Positions 6,235 through 7,773 of a stretch of DNA of 7,773 bases are shown piece by piece. Made by a program: the position numbers and the translations under genes. How positions within the stretch are numbered: position 1 is the stretch's first letter; every line of letters begins with the position of its first letter. The notes under the pieces were generated by a model. It saw nothing but the letters and a program-made list of their open reading frames with translations, was not told where the DNA came from and did not search any database. This stretch comes from Calditrichia bacterium (GTDB lineage Bacteria > Calditrichota > Calditrichia > JAJRVZ01), in assembly GCA_030634505.1 (NCBI GenBank), contig DAOWAQ010000083.1:1-7773 (forward strand), read 5' to 3'.

Positions 6235-7773
6235 ATGTATTTATCAAAGCTAGAACTATTTGGATTTAAATCCTTTGCAAATAAAACTAAATTAAAATTT
6301 GATGATGGTATCGCTTGTGTCATAGGTCCAAATGGATCAGGAAAATCAAATATTGTAGATGCAATACGTTGGGTGCTCGGAGAACAGAGAGTTACTACAC
6401 TTCGAAGCGATAAAATGGAAAATATAATATTTAATGGTTCAAAAAAAAGAAAGCCTCTGGGTCTCGCCGAAGTATCTCTAACCATTCAGAATAATAAAAA
6501 TATATTAGATAGTCCTTTCAGTGAAGTTGTTATATCCAGAAGACTCTATCGTAATGGTGAGAGTCAATATCTGATGAACAAAACACCTTGCCGATTAAAA
6601 GATATTTTAAACCTATTCATGGATACTGGTATGAATGCCAATTCGTATTCTGTTATTGAATTAAAAATGGTTGAAAGTATTATTAGCGAAAATCCCGAAG
6701 AAAGAAGGATTTTATTTGAAGAAGCTGCAGGTGTTACTAAATATAAAATTCGCCGTAAATCTGCTGTTAGAAAATTAACTGCAACTAAAAGTGATATGAG
6801 TAGAATTAGTGACATGATATCTGAAATTTCTCGTACAGTTAATAGTCTTTCTCGGCAGGTTGGAAAAGCACGTAGATATATTAAATTTCAAGATGATTTA
6901 AAAAACAAAGAAACTGCATTGGCAAGATATAAATATAATATTTTAAAAGATGAAATTCTTCCACTCGAAAAACAACTTAAAGAAATTGGCGTAATTAAGG
7001 ATGATACTAGTCATCAAATAACCTTAGAAGAAACTTTGCTGGAAGATTATAAACAAGAAATAATTCAATTTGAACAAAAATTATCTTCTATAAACAAACA
7101 AATATTTGATTTTGATAAAGAAATTCAATCTATTCAAGAAGATGAGGCAGTATCACGAACAAGAATTGAGGCACTACAAGAAACGAAAACTAGAAATCTT
7201 AAAGACATTGATGAATTTGAGAAAAAGCAAAACAAATTGAATGAAAATAGTGATATTCTCTCGAAGGATATAAATCAACTGTCTGTTGTGATTGATAAGA
7301 TCAAAGAAAACTATAATTTAAAATTTAATGAATATGAAAATTTGATTAATATCAATAAATCAAAGAAGGAAAAGATTGACAGTTTCCAAAATAACTATAA
7401 AAAGGTACTCGAGAATTTAACTTCGGTGAAAGAGAATAAACAAAACAATGTTTATAAATTAAACTGGAATGAAGAGCAGGTTAAAAATCTGCAAATTGAA
7501 CTAAATGAAATTGAAAAAAATAATAAACAGTCATTTCTGGATATTAAAAGCTATAACGAGCAGAAAAATAAAATAAATAATTCTTTTAAAGAAAAAATTG
7601 ATCTAATAGAATTGTCAAATAAAAAAGTCCTACAAATTGATTCAGAACTGGAAAATTTATCTTTAAAAATACATTCCTTAAAATCAAAAGAAGAAATTTT
7701 AGAATCTAAAATTCAATTTTTCAAAAATGTCATAGAAAACTATGAAGGATATTCGGAAAGCACTAAATATCTA
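6235..7773 (+). CDS. smc: Chromosome segregation ATPase SMC, N-terminal part up to the hinge
   Basis: SMC dimers with ScpA and ScpB form the ring-shaped condensin that compacts and separates bacterial chromosomes. The 513 codons in the window run without a stop to the right edge; whole proteins are about 1,180 residues. MYLSKLELFGFKSFANKT opens the ATPase head, with Walker A GPNGSGKSN at 31-39, RWVLGEQ at 45-51, the conserved arginine R57 in LRSDKMENIIFNG, YSVIELKMVE at 138-147, and the EEAAGVTKYK motif at 162-171. From about 175 the sequence is charged, Lys/Glu-rich coiled coil to about 500. YEGYSESTKYL at 503-513 matches the motif at the entry to the hinge, so the hinge, return coil, signature motif and Walker B are outside. 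Where Bacillus SMC has the Q-loop glutamine (IISQGKVEEI) this protein has leucine (VIELKMVESI), a form I associate with the FCB group. The ATG start gives the expected N-terminus. Confidence 0.97.
   Translation, partial: MYLSKLELFGFKSFANKTKLKFDDGIACVIGPNGSGKSNIVDAIRWVLGEQRVTTLRSDKMENIIFNGSKKRKPLGLAEVSLTIQNNKNILDSPFSEVVISRRLYRNGESQYLMNKTPCRLKDILNLFMDTGMNANSYSVIELKMVESIISENPEERRILFEEAAGVTKYKIRRKSAVRKLTATKSDMSRISDMISEISRTVNSLSRQVGKARRYIKFQDDLKNKETALARYKYNILKDEILPLEKQLKEIGVIKDDTSHQITLEETLLEDYKQEIIQFEQKLSSINKQIFDFDKEIQSIQEDEAVSRTRIEALQETKTRNLKDIDEFEKKQNKLNENSDILSKDINQLSVVIDKIKENYNLKFNEYENLININKSKKEKIDSFQNNYKKVLENLTSVKENKQNNVYKLNWNEEQVKNLQIELNEIEKNNKQSFLDIKSYNEQKNKINNSFKEKIDLIELSNKKVLQIDSELENLSLKIHSLKSKEEILESKIQFFKNVIENYEGYSESTKYL

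Noticed and set aside
6159..6485. 108-codon minus-strand open frame
   Set aside because: Opposite the end of the GH2-like gene and the SMC Walker A region, both convincingly coding on the plus strand.
6564..6815. 83-codon minus-strand open frame
   Set aside because: Opposite the conserved SMC head segment with EEAAGVTKYK; a shadow frame.

Overview
The window is AT-rich (roughly 30% G+C by eye) and bacterial. It shows no mobile elements, RNA genes or CRISPR. Three things point to the Fibrobacterota-Chlorobiota-Bacteroidota (FCB) group, most likely an Ignavibacteria-like lineage. The SMC protein carries the YSVIELKM version of its Q-loop region rather than the Bacillus-type version with glutamine. 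Most genes have little or no Shine-Dalgarno sequence. There is a tandem pair of lipoproteins of a kind I associate with that group. The lineage is inferred from impressions of families, not from a search.

Layout. Positions 1-1559 (minus strand) hold most of ligA, the NAD-dependent DNA ligase; it starts at TTG and is cut by the left window edge inside the helix-hairpin-helix region. A 201-base divergent intergenic stretch follows (1560-1760). On the plus strand come two adjacent small lipoprotein genes (1761-2351 and 2354-2857), then a PdxJ-family gene with its own strong ribosome-binding site (2903-3613). A 104-base, very AT-rich gap contains a perfect 13-bp inverted repeat. After it lies a long gene (3718-6228) for a secreted or membrane-anchored glycoside hydrolase family 2-like protein that ends in a multi-pass membrane domain. 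Last is smc (6235 to the right edge), the chromosome-condensation ATPase, cut exactly where the hinge begins.

How the genes fit together. ligA and smc are housekeeping genes for DNA replication/repair and chromosome organisation. The four genes between them look like envelope or accessory functions: two lipoproteins, a cytoplasmic PdxJ-like TIM barrel and a GH2-like membrane protein. The plus-strand genes are closely spaced (2, 45, 104 and 6 bases), so the lipoproteins and the PdxJ-like gene may share a transcript, and the GH2-like gene and smc are probably co-transcribed.

The most notable points are two apparent pseudoenzymes. The PdxJ-family protein aligns without gaps to E. coli PdxJ but has lost the three catalytic residues and several ligand-binding ones. 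The GH2-like protein keeps the acid/base Asn-Glu but has Gly where the nucleophile Glu is expected, and it is fused to about six membrane helices. A shared biological role for these proteins is not established by the sequence.
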